From: Acidobacteria bacterium Mor1
Lineage (GTDB): Bacteria; Acidobacteriota; Polarisedimenticolia; Polarisedimenticolales; Polarisedimenticolaceae
NCBI GenBank assembly: GCA_001664505.1
Contig: CP011806.1
Span: forward strand, 1-46,821
Reading direction: 5' to 3'
Length of the DNA: 46,821 bases
The notes below the pieces were generated by a model that saw only the letters and a list, made by a program, of their open reading frames with translations, was not told the origin of the DNA and ran no database searches. Position 1 is the stretch's first letter. Each line of letters starts with the position of its first letter. Both the position numbers and the translations under genes were made by a program. Shown here piece after piece: positions 17,806 through 27,198 of the stretch.

Positions 17806-19412
17806 TTTCCGGCCGGAGCGGACTCCCAGTGCCAGGCCTTGACGCCCGGTTCGATGCGATAGATCCCGAGCGGCGACGGTTCCAGGCCGCGCAGCCGGGC
17901 GTCGTACATGAAAGGCGAACCGAAGTGGAACATCCAGCCGATCGGTTGTTCCTCCAGCAGGATCTCCTGGATCCGGCGGTAGATCGCCTGGCGTTCCTCA
18001 AGGTCGAACGTCCGTTTGCCCCGTTCGAGCAACCGGTCGACCTCGTCGTTGCCGTAGGCGACCCAGTTGTAGGGCGCGTCGTGGGAGCGATAGATCGGCG
18101 TCTGGTCGGCGGCGAGGTCGAAGCTCAGGCCGGTCATGACCGCGTCGAAGCCGCCGCTGTTGCGGGACTCGAGGAAGCCGGCGCGTTCGGTCTTGCGCAC
18201 GGTCATCGCCACGCCGACTTCGCGCAGGGACTGCTGGACCCACGCGGTCATGCGATCGACGATCTCCTGGGTCGAGCTGAGGGTGAGCAACTCGAAGCGG
18301 AAGTCCTGCCCGTCCCGCTCGCGTACGCCGTCGCCGTCGGTGTCGACCCAGCCGGCCTGCTCGAGCAACGTTCGAGCGAGATCCTGATCGAAGGGCAGCG
18401 CCTCCAGACCCGGGTGCGCCCACGGTCCGTCGGGGTGCCAGCTGGAGATCGCGGGTGCGGCGACGTCATCGAGCACCTTCGCGGTGAAGTTGACCCGATC
18501 CAGGGCGTGCATCATCGCCCGGCGAACGCCGGCATCCTGGAAAAAGGGCAGCGACTCTTTCTGGTTCCACGCGATGAACCAGCCGCTCATCCGGCGATAG
18601 GAATCCCGCTTCAGCGGGTGTGTGCGCTCGGCGCCGGCCGCCTCGGACCAGATCGCAGGGGCCGAGGCCATCATGTCGATCTCGCCGCGCAGGAACGATT
18701 CGTAGGCGGTGCGTTCGTCGGGGTGAACCCGAAGCAGCAGCCCTGCGTTCTTGGCCGGGCCGTCCCAGTAGTCCTCGTTCCGTTCCAGCACGATCTTCTC
18801 GCCGGAGACCGCCTCGACGAAGCGGTAGGGGCCGCAGCCCACCGGCGATTGAGCAAAGGAGCCGGTGAGGAAATCCTCGTCGAGGGAGGCGAGATGCTTC
18901 GGGATCAGGGGGATCCACCAGGCGTTCATCATGTCGGCGAAGGCTTCCCGGTAGCGCACGACCACCGTGCGCTCGTCGGGAGTATCGACCGATTCGACGT
19001 CTTCGAAGCCGTCGGCCCAGGAGAAGGACTCGGTGGCCGGGTCCTGGGCCAGTGCCACGGTGTAGGCCACGTCTTCCGACGTGACCGGCTTGCCGTCATG
19101 CCAGCGGACCCCCTCGCGCAGCCGAAAGGTCAGGGTGAGGTAGTCCTCGGAGAGCTCCCAGGATTCGGCGACCCGCGGTTGGATCCGCAGACCGGCGTCG
19201 AATCCGATCAGGCTGTCGCTGACCAGGCGGCCGACGAGGGTCGAATAGCGATCCCCCTTGCCTCCGATCAGACTCGTCGAGACCGGGCTGCGCGGGATAT
19301 GGACGCGGATCTCGTCCCGGGCGGCAGCATCGTCGGGAGGAGGGGTGCAGGACGCGGCCAGCAGGAGGGCCGCGGCGAGCACGACGACAGGTGCGATGAG
19401 GCGACGGTACAT
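17802..19412 (-). CDS. Peptide/nickel-type ABC substrate-binding lipoprotein
   Basis: A 536-residue family-5 extracellular solute-binding protein. A signal peptide ends in the lipobox LAASC (C22), so it is anchored to a membrane. The family hallmarks are present: a conserved N-terminal LVSDSLIGFDAGLRIQPRVAESWE, then LTFRLREGVRWHDGKPVTSEDV, and the later YRIEPGVKAWHW end. It probably captures oligopeptides or a similar ligand and passes it to the two permeases downstream. It starts 10 bases after the beta-propeller gene; the SD (GACGGG) is weak. Ligand unknown. No ATPase gene is linked. Confidence 0.92.
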   Translation of the reverse strand: MYRRLIAPVVVLAAALLLAASCTPPPDDAAARDEIRVHIPRSPVSTSLIGGKGDRYSTLVGRLVSDSLIGFDAGLRIQPRVAESWELSEDYLTLTFRLREGVRWHDGKPVTSEDVAYTVALAQDPATESFSWADGFEDVESVDTPDERTVVVRYREAFADMMNAWWIPLIPKHLASLDEDFLTGSFAQSPVGCGPYRFVEAVSGEKIVLERNEDYWDGPAKNAGLLLRVHPDERTAYESFLRGEIDMMASAPAIWSEAAGAERTHPLKRDSYRRMSGWFIAWNQKESLPFFQDAGVRRAMMHALDRVNFTAKVLDDVAAPAISSWHPDGPWAHPGLEALPFDQDLARTLLEQAGWVDTDGDGVRERDGQDFRFELLTLSSTQEIVDRMTAWVQQSLREVGVAMTVRKTERAGFLESRNSGGFDAVMTGLSFDLAADQTPIYRSHDAPYNWVAYGNDEVDRLLERGKRTFDLEERQAIYRRIQEILLEEQPIGWMFHFGSPFMYDARLRGLEPSPLGIYRIEPGVKAWHWESAPAGK

Positions 19413-19422
19413 CCCGTCTAGG

Positions 19423-21513
19423 CTACAACGATTGCTCCGAAATGTTGCCCGCCATGTCGACTACCCGCAGCATCCCACCCGCAACACGCCGGGCCTCGGG
19501 GAAGTCGAACACCTCGTTGCGGCTGTCGCACACTCCGTCTCGTGGCCGCAGCCGGAACAACGCCTTGCCGTCGACCACGTACTCCAGGCGCCGAATGGCC
19601 GAGTGGGCGTCCCGGGCCCGCAACTCGACCGTTCCGCCGCCTGCGGTGCCGACCTCCAGGGTCGGCGGGTCGCGGTCGACGATCAGGTGGCGGATCGGGC
19701 CGTTCCCGGCCTCCAGCCCTTCGCCCGGGTGGTTCGAGATGTCATCGCTCAGTTGAAGGCGCAGGGCGTAGCGGCCGGTCGTTTCGCCGGAGGTGTCCCA
19801 GCGAAGCGTGCCCTCGCGCCAGGACGGGGCGGCGGCGCCCCCATCGAAGTTTTCCCGGGCGACGTCTCGCCACTGCTCGCCGTCCCGGCGAGCCTGAAGG
19901 GTCGCCTCGACGCCGTCGCCGTCGGGGTCGTTCCAGCGCCAGGTGAACGTCGCCTCACCCGAGGTCGCTCCCGGACCGGCGAGGGAGAGATCACGCACCC
20001 TGGGCCGGCGATTGCGGGGCAGGTAGCTGACCGCGACGTCGGAGATCGCGGCGGCGGAACTCTCGCCGCCGAACAGTCGGGCGCGCCACTGTAGGTAGCG
20101 GCCGTCGGGGTTCGGGATCGGAGCGCCCCCGGGCAGGATCATTGCCGGACTCCAGGCGGACCAGGTCTCGTCGGGCACCGCGCTGTTGCCGCTGCGGGTG
20201 TAGAGCTCGGCCCGTCCCGGTTCGCTCTCGGATTCCCAGCGAACGCTGCCCCAGCGCACGGTCGAGCCGGCGTCGAGGGGCGTCGACAGGTACACGCCGT
20301 AGTCGGCGGGACGGTTCCCCGCGCGGTAGATCGCGGCAGGGTTGCTGGTGGCCAGGGTCACACCGCCGGGTGTGGCCTGGAGCCGCGCCAGTTGCCCCTC
20401 GCGCAGGGTCGCCAGCAGCGTGATGTCCTCGTCTCCGGCCTCGACCCGGTAGAGCCGGGCGGGTTCTCCGGTTCCGAACAGCCCGCGGCCGGCCCCGTCG
20501 ACCGCCACGGCGAAGGGGGCCTCGGTGGTCGAGCTCCAGAGCTCCCGGGAGGTGCCGTCGGCGGTCACCCGCAGCACCCGGCCACGCTGTCCGGCCGGCT
20601 CGGCTTCGGGGGAGGGGAGCCCCTCGATGACCCCACGCAGGATCGGGCTGTCGCTTTCCAGTTCCACGGTGTCCGACGAGGCCAGTCCGTCGCCGCCTGC
20701 CGGAAGCTGGATGCGGACCGCCGGCCGCCTGGGTTCGCCGGCGGGAATGCCCTGAGTCGCGATCAGCACCGATCCGTCGCCGGACGGGGCGATGCCGGTG
20801 ACCTGGGGCAGGGGATCGTCGTGGAGCACCTGACTGTGCCCTTCGGCGTCGATCTTGTACACGAGGCCCCGTCCCGATCCACCGGCGTAGAGGTCGTTGC
20901 CGGAGCCGGCCAGGGCAGTCAGGTGGGCCTCGTCGCTGTCGAAGACCAGCACCGCGTCGCCGTCGTCACGGATCTCGAACAGCCGGCCGTTTTCACCGGT
21001 TGCCGCGTAGACCTTTCCGCCGTGGCGCACCAGGGCCCAGACGTACCGCTCGCCGGTTTCGCACCAGAGTTCGGCGCTGCCCGTCGGCCGGACCCGGTAG
21101 ATCTTGCCGCCGGGAGATGCTGCAGCGAGCAGGTCGCCGCCGGGCATCAACACGAGCGCCGTGATCATCGGTTCCTGGGCGCGGAACAGCACCTCGCGCC
21201 GGCCCGAGGATTGGACCTTGAGCAGCAGGCCGTCGGGCCCGGTTCCGAGGTAGGTGCGGCCGTCGGTGCCCGCGGCCAGGGACCAGACGTGGGCCGGGGC
21301 GCTGTCGGTCTGGGTGCTGGCGAGTTCGGTGAGCTTGGGCCCGACGAACAGCCGCCCCAGCCGACTGACCGCGACATGATCCGAACTGCCCGCCGGAAGC
21401 GCCGCGGGTTCCGGCCGCAGCATGCCGGGTTCAACGGCGGCGCCGGGAGTCGAGGCGAGGAGAACGAGCAGAGCGCTCGCTGCGAGTCGAACCACGTGGC
21501 CGGTCACGCGCAT
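19423..21513 (-). CDS. Exported beta-propeller protein of unknown function
   Basis: A 696-residue protein with a signal peptide (about 25 residues, ending PGAAV). The N-terminal half holds repeated blades of about 40-45 residues with motifs such as YLGTGPDGLLLKV, LAAASPGGKIYRV, YAATGENGRLFEI and YAGGSGRGLVYKI. This is a propeller of the SMP-30/NHL/two-component-sensor type. The C-terminal part looks like beta-sandwich domains (RPRVRDLSL..., FTWRWNDPDGDGVEA). The ATG at 21513 is seven bases after AGGAGG; the codon before it is GTG and could also serve. The start overlaps the stop of the S55 gene. Being between a periplasmic protease and a binding protein suggests an envelope role, but no function is known. 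Confidence 0.72.
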   Translation of the reverse strand: MRVTGHVVRLAASALLVLLASTPGAAVEPGMLRPEPAALPAGSSDHVAVSRLGRLFVGPKLTELASTQTDSAPAHVWSLAAGTDGRTYLGTGPDGLLLKVQSSGRREVLFRAQEPMITALVLMPGGDLLAAASPGGKIYRVRPTGSAELWCETGERYVWALVRHGGKVYAATGENGRLFEIRDDGDAVLVFDSDEAHLTALAGSGNDLYAGGSGRGLVYKIDAEGHSQVLHDDPLPQVTGIAPSGDGSVLIATQGIPAGEPRRPAVRIQLPAGGDGLASSDTVELESDSPILRGVIEGLPSPEAEPAGQRGRVLRVTADGTSRELWSSTTEAPFAVAVDGAGRGLFGTGEPARLYRVEAGDEDITLLATLREGQLARLQATPGGVTLATSNPAAIYRAGNRPADYGVYLSTPLDAGSTVRWGSVRWESESEPGRAELYTRSGNSAVPDETWSAWSPAMILPGGAPIPNPDGRYLQWRARLFGGESSAAAISDVAVSYLPRNRRPRVRDLSLAGPGATSGEATFTWRWNDPDGDGVEATLQARRDGEQWRDVARENFDGGAAAPSWREGTLRWDTSGETTGRYALRLQLSDDISNHPGEGLEAGNGPIRHLIVDRDPPTLEVGTAGGGTVELRARDAHSAIRRLEYVVDGKALFRLRPRDGVCDSRNEVFDFPEARRVAGGMLRVVDMAGNISEQSL

Positions 21514-23315
21514 CACGGGGCCTCCTCGATCTCGAGCTGGATTCGGGCCAGCCCGCCCACGGCGTACTCGGTGGGGATCTGATCTTCCAGCACCCCGCGC
21601 CGGGAGACGACGGTCACGTTCCCCCGGGTCTTGGGCCGGGTCAGGATCGCGGTCACCGATGGGGGCAAGTTGGGCAGCCGGGTACCGCCGAGCAGAATGC
21701 CCCGGTCCTCGCTGTAGAGGCTGATGTAGATGCGATCGTTGCGCCGCAGGCTGTTGATCAACCGAACGAACTGGTCGAGATCCGACGGCAGCACCGGCGC
21801 CTCTCCATCCTCGGCGCGGCCGATGGCGTAGGCGCCGCCGACATGCAGGGTCAGGGTGCCGGGCGGCGTGTCCGGCGGGATGGTGATCTCGCGGCGGAGT
21901 GCCTGGGCCGGGCCACGGAACGGATCGGCCAGCACGGTGACTCCCACGGTTTCACCCGGGCGGGCGCGGTAGCGGTCGAGGGTGACCCGCTGCACCCGTC
22001 CCGACCGGGGCTCGTCGTCGTACTCGAACAGCAGGTTGATCCCTGCGATGCGAGGCGGCTCCCAGTCGTTGTTCATCAACAGGTACAGCACGTAGGCCGG
22101 GAGGCCGGTGGAGAAGTTGAACGCGTCGGGTCCCGAGAACAGGTTGTCCAGCCGGACATCCTCGACGCCGTCCATCTTGATCGTCGAACCCTCGCGCAGG
22201 CGCAGGCTGGCTTCGCCGACCAGGCGCTCCTCGCTGTTGATGATTCCCTGGAGCGCCGAGTAGAGCAGTAGCGGAGAGAGCATCGCGTCGTCGGCCATGT
22301 CGAACGAATAGGTGCGGGAGCGGGTCGCTCCGCTGAACTGGACGCGGACCGGAAGCATGCGCGGCCGGGTCCCCAGGCGGCCGTAGACCGCCGCGGTTCG
22401 ATCCTGGCGCAGGGCGCCGACCTCCGACAGCGGCGTGGCCAGCCGCGCGCTCTGGTACACGCTGGGCATCAGGGTCTCGACCCGGGCGCCGGTCATCGGC
22501 AGATCCACCGCGCCCATGCCGAACATCGGATGACCGAAACCGAGGATGCCGTTGTCGCCGACCCAGGTGACCGTGCCGGTGACCGTCATGTCGATGTCCC
22601 CGCGCATCAGCTTGACGCCCATGGCCGACCCGGGCTCGAGAGGCGGGCTCGGGTCGGGGGAGTCGCCGGGGTTCCCGCCCTGGAGCGGCAGGAACCCAGC
22701 GTCGGCCAGTTCCGGGAGCAGCCGCGCAAAGCCTCTCGGGCCCAGTCCGGAAACGGTCAACGGCACCGAGAGCGGATGAGCGCCGGCGACCGGTTGGGTC
22801 AGCCGCCGGGCCTGGGCCGCGAAGAATCCGTCCAGCGAGGCCGGCCGGGTCACCCGGGAGAGATCGGACGGGCTCAGCCCGATGGCGCCGGCTCGCCGGC
22901 CCTCCTGCTCGAGGCCGGCCACGTCCAGCATCTCGCCGATCGGCGTGATGCCGGCGATCGGTTCCTTGGAAAAGCCCCAGGAGTAGGCGACTGCGCCGAT
23001 CAACTTGCCGTCGATGTAGACCGGGCTCCCACTCATGCCCGACATCACGCCGGTCCGCGCCAGCGGTCCGCCGCTGAGCCGGCCGAGGATCAGGTTGCGG
23101 TCGGGCCCGGTGTTCGAAAGCTTGCCGATGATCTCGACCTCGAAGGTTTCGATCGTCGTGCCCGAGAACACCGTGCGCCCGGTGCCCTTCATCCCGGTGC
23201 GAATCTCATCGAAGGGCAGCACCGGGGCCTGGGCCATGGCGGTCGCGGCGGACAACCAGACCAGGAGCGGTGCGAGAAAGCGGATGGCTGGGGAGGAAGG
23301 CCGTCGCTCGTGCAA
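21513..23315 (-). CDS. SpoIVB-like (peptidase family S55) exported protein
   Basis: A 600-residue exported protein with an N-terminal hydrophobic segment ending TAMAQA. Near the N-terminus is GVMSGMSGSPVYIDGKLIGAVAYSW..., very like the C-terminal active-site block of SpoIVB, with S95 the probable nucleophile. At H262, in ILGFGHPMF, is a block resembling the catalytic-His region of SpoIVB. The order Ser then His is the reverse of Bacillus SpoIVB. The rest (about 300-600) is beta-rich and ends in LARIQLEIEEAP. The TTG start has GGAG six bases upstream. It follows argS by 31 bases and overlaps the propeller gene. A non-sporulation envelope protease or chaperone is likely; an inactive homologue is possible. 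Confidence 0.8.
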   Translation of the reverse strand: MHERRPSSPAIRFLAPLLVWLSAATAMAQAPVLPFDEIRTGMKGTGRTVFSGTTIETFEVEIIGKLSNTGPDRNLILGRLSGGPLARTGVMSGMSGSPVYIDGKLIGAVAYSWGFSKEPIAGITPIGEMLDVAGLEQEGRRAGAIGLSPSDLSRVTRPASLDGFFAAQARRLTQPVAGAHPLSVPLTVSGLGPRGFARLLPELADAGFLPLQGGNPGDSPDPSPPLEPGSAMGVKLMRGDIDMTVTGTVTWVGDNGILGFGHPMFGMGAVDLPMTGARVETLMPSVYQSARLATPLSEVGALRQDRTAAVYGRLGTRPRMLPVRVQFSGATRSRTYSFDMADDAMLSPLLLYSALQGIINSEERLVGEASLRLREGSTIKMDGVEDVRLDNLFSGPDAFNFSTGLPAYVLYLLMNNDWEPPRIAGINLLFEYDDEPRSGRVQRVTLDRYRARPGETVGVTVLADPFRGPAQALRREITIPPDTPPGTLTLHVGGAYAIGRAEDGEAPVLPSDLDQFVRLINSLRRNDRIYISLYSEDRGILLGGTRLPNLPPSVTAILTRPKTRGNVTVVSRRGVLEDQIPTEYAVGGLARIQLEIEEAP

Positions 23316-23346
23316 GGGGAGCTCCGTGAATTCAGAGGGCTGCGGG

Positions 23347-25338
23347 TTACATGCGGTCGGGAACCTCGATCCCCATCACGCGCAGGATCTGGACCATACC
23401 GTCGTGGTACAGCCGGACCAGCGCCGTGCGGGTGGCGCGTACGGTCGCGTCGGACTCCTTGGCCACCGAGTAGCGGTGATAGAAGGAGTTGAACGACTTG
23501 GCCAGCACGTAGGCGTGCTTGGCCAGGGTCGAGAGTTCCAGCGATTCGATCGCCTGCTCGGCGGCGGCGCGGGCCCGGGCGACCTGAAGCGCCAGGCCCC
23601 AGTGTTCGGCGAGGCTGTCGGCCTCGAGCGCGCCGAGGTCGGCGGCACCGGCGAGAGCGGCGGGCCCGGTGGAGCCGTCGCCCTGTTCCTCTTCCAGCTT
23701 TGCCAGGATGTTGCGCGCGCGTACCACCGAGTACATCAGGTACGGGCCGGTCTCCCCCTCGAAGGCCAGCGCCGAATCGAGATCGAAGGCGACCACCCGG
23801 TTCTTGGTGAAGCGCAGCATGTAGTAGCGCAGGGCGCCGACGGCGATCTTGCGTGCGGTGTCGTCGGCTACCGCTGCGTCCATGTCCGCGTTGCGCTTGG
23901 TCACCTCGGCCGAGGCGCGCTCGATCAACGCGTCGATCAGGTCGTCGGCCCGGACGCCCAGGCCGCGGCGGCCGGACATCTCGAGATAGGCCTTGCCCTT
24001 GTCCTCGTCGGTCAGCGGGAAGTCGGGGAACATCGCCTCGACGGTCGACGGCGTCAGCGCCACCATCTCGTAGGCGAAGTGGATCGACTGGTCCGCCGCC
24101 TCGTTGTGTTCGAGGCTGCGCAGGGCCTGGGCCACCACCCGCTGCAGGTAGGACTGCCGGGTATCGATCACGTTGTACACGGTGGCGCCGGTACCGAACT
24201 CGCGGCCGCCGTCGCCCGCGGTGGAACAGGTGGCGTGGAGCGGGTAGAGCGCCTCGCCAGGGGACCAGTCGAAAGGCTCGTAGTGGAAGTCCTTGCCCAG
24301 CAGGCCGAACTTCCAGAGCTGGTAGGCGATATCCTTGCCCACGTAGGTCACCGTGCCGTCGGAGCGCACGATGATCTTCTCGTCCTCGCCGCTGCCCTGG
24401 TCGACCCCTTCCAGGCGCATGACCCAGCAGCCGGCGTGCTTGCCGTCGTCGACGAAATGGATCGACCTGCGCTCCTTGAGCAGTTCGAAGGCCTTGGCCC
24501 AGAACTGGAGGCGCAGGATGTCGCTCTCCCGGGGCAACACGTCGTAGCGCACACCGAGGCGATGCATCGTGCGCAGGTGGTGTTGCACCATGCGGTGGGC
24601 GACGAATGCGGCGAGTTCGGCGGTTTCGTTGCCCCCCTCTTCCATGGCGTGGAGGGTGGCCGCCCGTTGCTTCTTGCCCTCTTCGTTGTCCTGGTAGTAG
24701 CGGGTGACCTCGGCGTAGAGGTCCCAGGCGACGTAGTCGAAACGTTCGCCCCGGGCTTCCAGTTCCTCGGGGGAGTACCGGGCCCGGACCTCTTCGAGGG
24801 ACATCTCGCGCAGCACCTTGAAGCCGACCACGAGATCGGCGACCTGAACGCCGGTATCGTCGATGTAGTTCTGCACCTCGACCGGCCGGCCCAGGTAGCG
24901 CAGGCAGCGCACCAGGGTGTCTCCCAGCACTGCGTTGCGCAGATGCCCGATGTGGGCGGCCTTGTTCGGGTTGATGTTGGTATGCTCGACGATCCGCTTG
25001 GGGCTGTCGGGCGCCGGATCGTTGACCCGGTCTTCCTGCAGCCACTGCCGCAGGAATTCACCCCGGTCCAGGTACGCGTTGATGTAGCCCCCGCCGGCGA
25101 TCTCTACCCGTTCGATACCCGGCGCGTCGCCGATGGCCTCGACGAGCTGTTCGGCCAGTTGCCGCGGCGCGCGGCGCGCCACCCGGGCCAGTTCGAAGCA
25201 GAGGGGGGACGCGAGGTCTCCCAACTCCGGGTTGGGCGGATAGGTCAGGGGAACGTTTTCGGGGTCGATGTCGAGGGCCTTCTGCGCGGCGTTGCGCAGG
25301 GCATCGCGAAACGCCTGCTCGGGGCTCTTGGATTCCAC
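23347..25338 (-). CDS. argS: Arginyl-tRNA synthetase
   Basis: A 663-residue class I aminoacyl-tRNA synthetase. It has an N-terminal Add-1 domain, the HIGH motif in NKAAHIGHLRNAVLGD, the KMSKS equivalent as EMSGRRGLGV (the usual ArgS form) and a C-terminal DALR anticodon-binding domain (NSFYHRYSV...ILRVMGIEVPDRM). The GTG at 25338 is chosen because AGGAG lies 10 bases upstream and the predicted transcription start (near 25370) would leave no leader for the earlier TTG at 25368. It is the first gene of a six-gene minus-strand run ending with the ABC permeases. Confidence 0.95.
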   Translation of the reverse strand: MESKSPEQAFRDALRNAAQKALDIDPENVPLTYPPNPELGDLASPLCFELARVARRAPRQLAEQLVEAIGDAPGIERVEIAGGGYINAYLDRGEFLRQWLQEDRVNDPAPDSPKRIVEHTNINPNKAAHIGHLRNAVLGDTLVRCLRYLGRPVEVQNYIDDTGVQVADLVVGFKVLREMSLEEVRARYSPEELEARGERFDYVAWDLYAEVTRYYQDNEEGKKQRAATLHAMEEGGNETAELAAFVAHRMVQHHLRTMHRLGVRYDVLPRESDILRLQFWAKAFELLKERRSIHFVDDGKHAGCWVMRLEGVDQGSGEDEKIIVRSDGTVTYVGKDIAYQLWKFGLLGKDFHYEPFDWSPGEALYPLHATCSTAGDGGREFGTGATVYNVIDTRQSYLQRVVAQALRSLEHNEAADQSIHFAYEMVALTPSTVEAMFPDFPLTDEDKGKAYLEMSGRRGLGVRADDLIDALIERASAEVTKRNADMDAAVADDTARKIAVGALRYYMLRFTKNRVVAFDLDSALAFEGETGPYLMYSVVRARNILAKLEEEQGDGSTGPAALAGAADLGALEADSLAEHWGLALQVARARAAAEQAIESLELSTLAKHAYVLAKSFNSFYHRYSVAKESDATVRATRTALVRLYHDGMVQILRVMGIEVPDRM

Positions 25339-25376
25339 GGCGCGGACACTCCTCAGGACGGGAACCAAAGCGGCGA

Positions 25377-25406
25377 ACTATAACGCAGTCGCCGCGGACC
25401 CTTCAA
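25377..25406 (-). promoter_or_regulatory. Sigma-70-type promoter of argS and the genes after it
   Basis: On the minus strand TTGAAG (25406-25401) and TATAGT (25382-25377) are 18 bases apart. Each hexamer has one or two mismatches to consensus. Transcription would begin near 25370, about 30 bases before the chosen GTG. Confidence 0.6.
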
Positions 25407-25424
25407 GCGAGGCCGCGGGCGGGG

Positions 25425-27104
25425 TCAGCGGGAGGCCGACGAGAGCGGGGCGGGGGAGGAGAGGCTCGAGAGGCCGTCTTCGGTTACCGCCTCGATGGTG
25501 TAGATGTAGCTCTGCTGCGGATCGGCGTCGGTGTCGAGGAACTGGTACGACATCGGCACCGAGGGATCGCCGAGAGCCGGGATCCATACCGGGTTGAGCT
25601 TCATGGCGCGGTCGTTTCCGTCGGTTCGCCGCATCACGTTGAACCCGAGCAGCTGCTGCTCGGAGCGGGTTTCCCACATCACGAGGGCTCCGGACCCGGC
25701 GCCGTTCCACAGCACGTCGACCGAATCGAGCTCGACCGGGTAGCCTCGCTCGGCGTCGGCGGTCCAGGAGTAGAGCGGCTTGCCCTCGGCGGAGACCGCC
25801 TCGTTGCGGACCAGCAGGACCGCTTCCCGCACGCGGCTGAGCGGGACGATCACCTCGCCCTGTCCCTCGTCGGAGAGATCCAGAGGCAGGCGTTGCGCGC
25901 CGCCCCGTTCGAGGAACAGCAGCAGGTCGGCGGTCCAGCGTCCGGAGAGGTCGCCGTCGAACTGGATGCGCATGCCCGAAGAGGGATCGTCGGTGCGCAG
26001 GCGAATCTGAGTGGCGCCGAGGGAGCCGAGAGGCGTGCCCTCGCGGAGCGCCATGGCCGGAAGCCCCTCGACATCGGCGGCGAAGCGCGGCGAGTCCAGG
26101 AGATCGGCGAAGCTGAAGTGCCGTCCGTCGGCGTGATCGCCGACCAGCAGGGCCCACAGGTGGAAGTCGCGGAAGGCCTCACTCAGCGAGAGAACACCCG
26201 CGCGCTGCAGTCCGCGCTCGAGAGCGGCGTGATCTTCGCCGCCTGCGGCCAACTCTTCGACGACGAGCTGTACCGCGGCCATGCCGTAGTTCTGCTCGAG
26301 GAAGGAGAACCAGATCGAGTTGCCGGCAGCCAGGTCGAGGTCGTCGACCCGCAACCCGCGGTGGAGCGAGGCCAGCCGGCGGTTGATGCGCCCGATGAAG
26401 GCATCGTCGTAGCCGCCGCCGAGCCGGTTCTGGGCCCAAGAGGCGAAGGCCTCGGCCCAGGCGACGGGAACGCCGCGCCCGGTGGAGTAGGCCACGGCGT
26501 GGGCGTACTCGTGAATCGCGGCCATGCGAACCCGGGTGGGCTCGGATCCGACCGTTCCGTCGAGGATCAGGCGCGGCCGTCCGGTGGCCCCGTCGGGGAT
26601 CATCGCTCCGTCGAGGCCTCCACCGACCCGTGCCAGCAGCACGTCCAGGGGACCGGGGTCGCCGAGGCCGAGTTCGCCGACCAGGAGGGCGTGGGCGTCG
26701 CGCAGTCCGCCGGCTGCCGCCTCGATCTGATCGGGCAGGCCGTTCTCGTCGGCGTCCAGGGGATCGATCCGGTCGAAGGCGCTGCGGGATTCGGTGTAGC
26801 GGAAGCGGTTGCCGTCGGGTTCGAGGTGAACCTGCTCCGAGGGCAGGATCAGCGGGCCCTGGAGCAGCCGCTGGGCGCGCTGGATCGGCGCCGGCAGCAG
26901 CGAATCGGTCCGCTCGGTCGAAAGCATGAAAGGGGTCAGGCTGGGGACGGGGAGGACGCTCCCCTGGGTCAGGGTCGACACCGCCACCGCCCGGGTGGCG
27001 GGTCCGGTGGCCGGGAAGGGCTCATCGTCGGCGAATCCCACGGAAATGGCCGAGAAAAGGGCCAAAACCAGGGCAAAACGCTTGATGTTGCCGCGATCGA
27101 GCAA
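25425..27104 (-). CDS. Secreted gluzincin-like metalloprotease with C-terminal FnIII-like domain
   Basis: A 559-residue protein with a signal peptide (about 25 residues, ending GFADD). The segment DADENGLPDQIE (117-128) is a calcium-loop-like motif. HEYAH (198-202) is a zinc-binding HExxH motif, and E218 in WAEAFASW is a plausible third ligand. The order of these elements recalls the MXAN_6640-type putative metalloproteases; this is from memory. The last 90 residues or so (VLWNGAGSGALVMWETR...YIYTIEAVTEDG) look like a fibronectin-III fold. The TTG start has GGAG eight bases upstream, and a good promoter lies about 95 bases further up. Substrate unknown. Confidence 0.72.
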   Translation of the reverse strand: MLDRGNIKRFALVLALFSAISVGFADDEPFPATGPATRAVAVSTLTQGSVLPVPSLTPFMLSTERTDSLLPAPIQRAQRLLQGPLILPSEQVHLEPDGNRFRYTESRSAFDRIDPLDADENGLPDQIEAAAGGLRDAHALLVGELGLGDPGPLDVLLARVGGGLDGAMIPDGATGRPRLILDGTVGSEPTRVRMAAIHEYAHAVAYSTGRGVPVAWAEAFASWAQNRLGGGYDDAFIGRINRRLASLHRGLRVDDLDLAAGNSIWFSFLEQNYGMAAVQLVVEELAAGGEDHAALERGLQRAGVLSLSEAFRDFHLWALLVGDHADGRHFSFADLLDSPRFAADVEGLPAMALREGTPLGSLGATQIRLRTDDPSSGMRIQFDGDLSGRWTADLLLFLERGGAQRLPLDLSDEGQGEVIVPLSRVREAVLLVRNEAVSAEGKPLYSWTADAERGYPVELDSVDVLWNGAGSGALVMWETRSEQQLLGFNVMRRTDGNDRAMKLNPVWIPALGDPSVPMSYQFLDTDADPQQSYIYTIEAVTEDGLSSLSSPAPLSSASR

Positions 27105-27198
27105 GAAACCCGCTCCGTATCCATTGGGGACCCAGGCGGTTTACTACGCCCGGAGCCGCCGAATAGACGACGCCCCGCGCGTGGCAAGCCACAGGCTG

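Noticed and set aside
16004-18001. A 665-codon minus-strand frame covering the DppC-like gene and beyond
   Set aside because: Only the last 274 codons match a permease; the upstream part is an out-of-frame shadow of the DppB-like and binding-protein genes.
23035-25383. A 782-codon plus-strand open frame opposite argS
   Set aside because: The minus strand encodes a full ArgS with HIGH and MSGRRG motifs; the plus frame has no recognisable domain and is a high-GC shadow.
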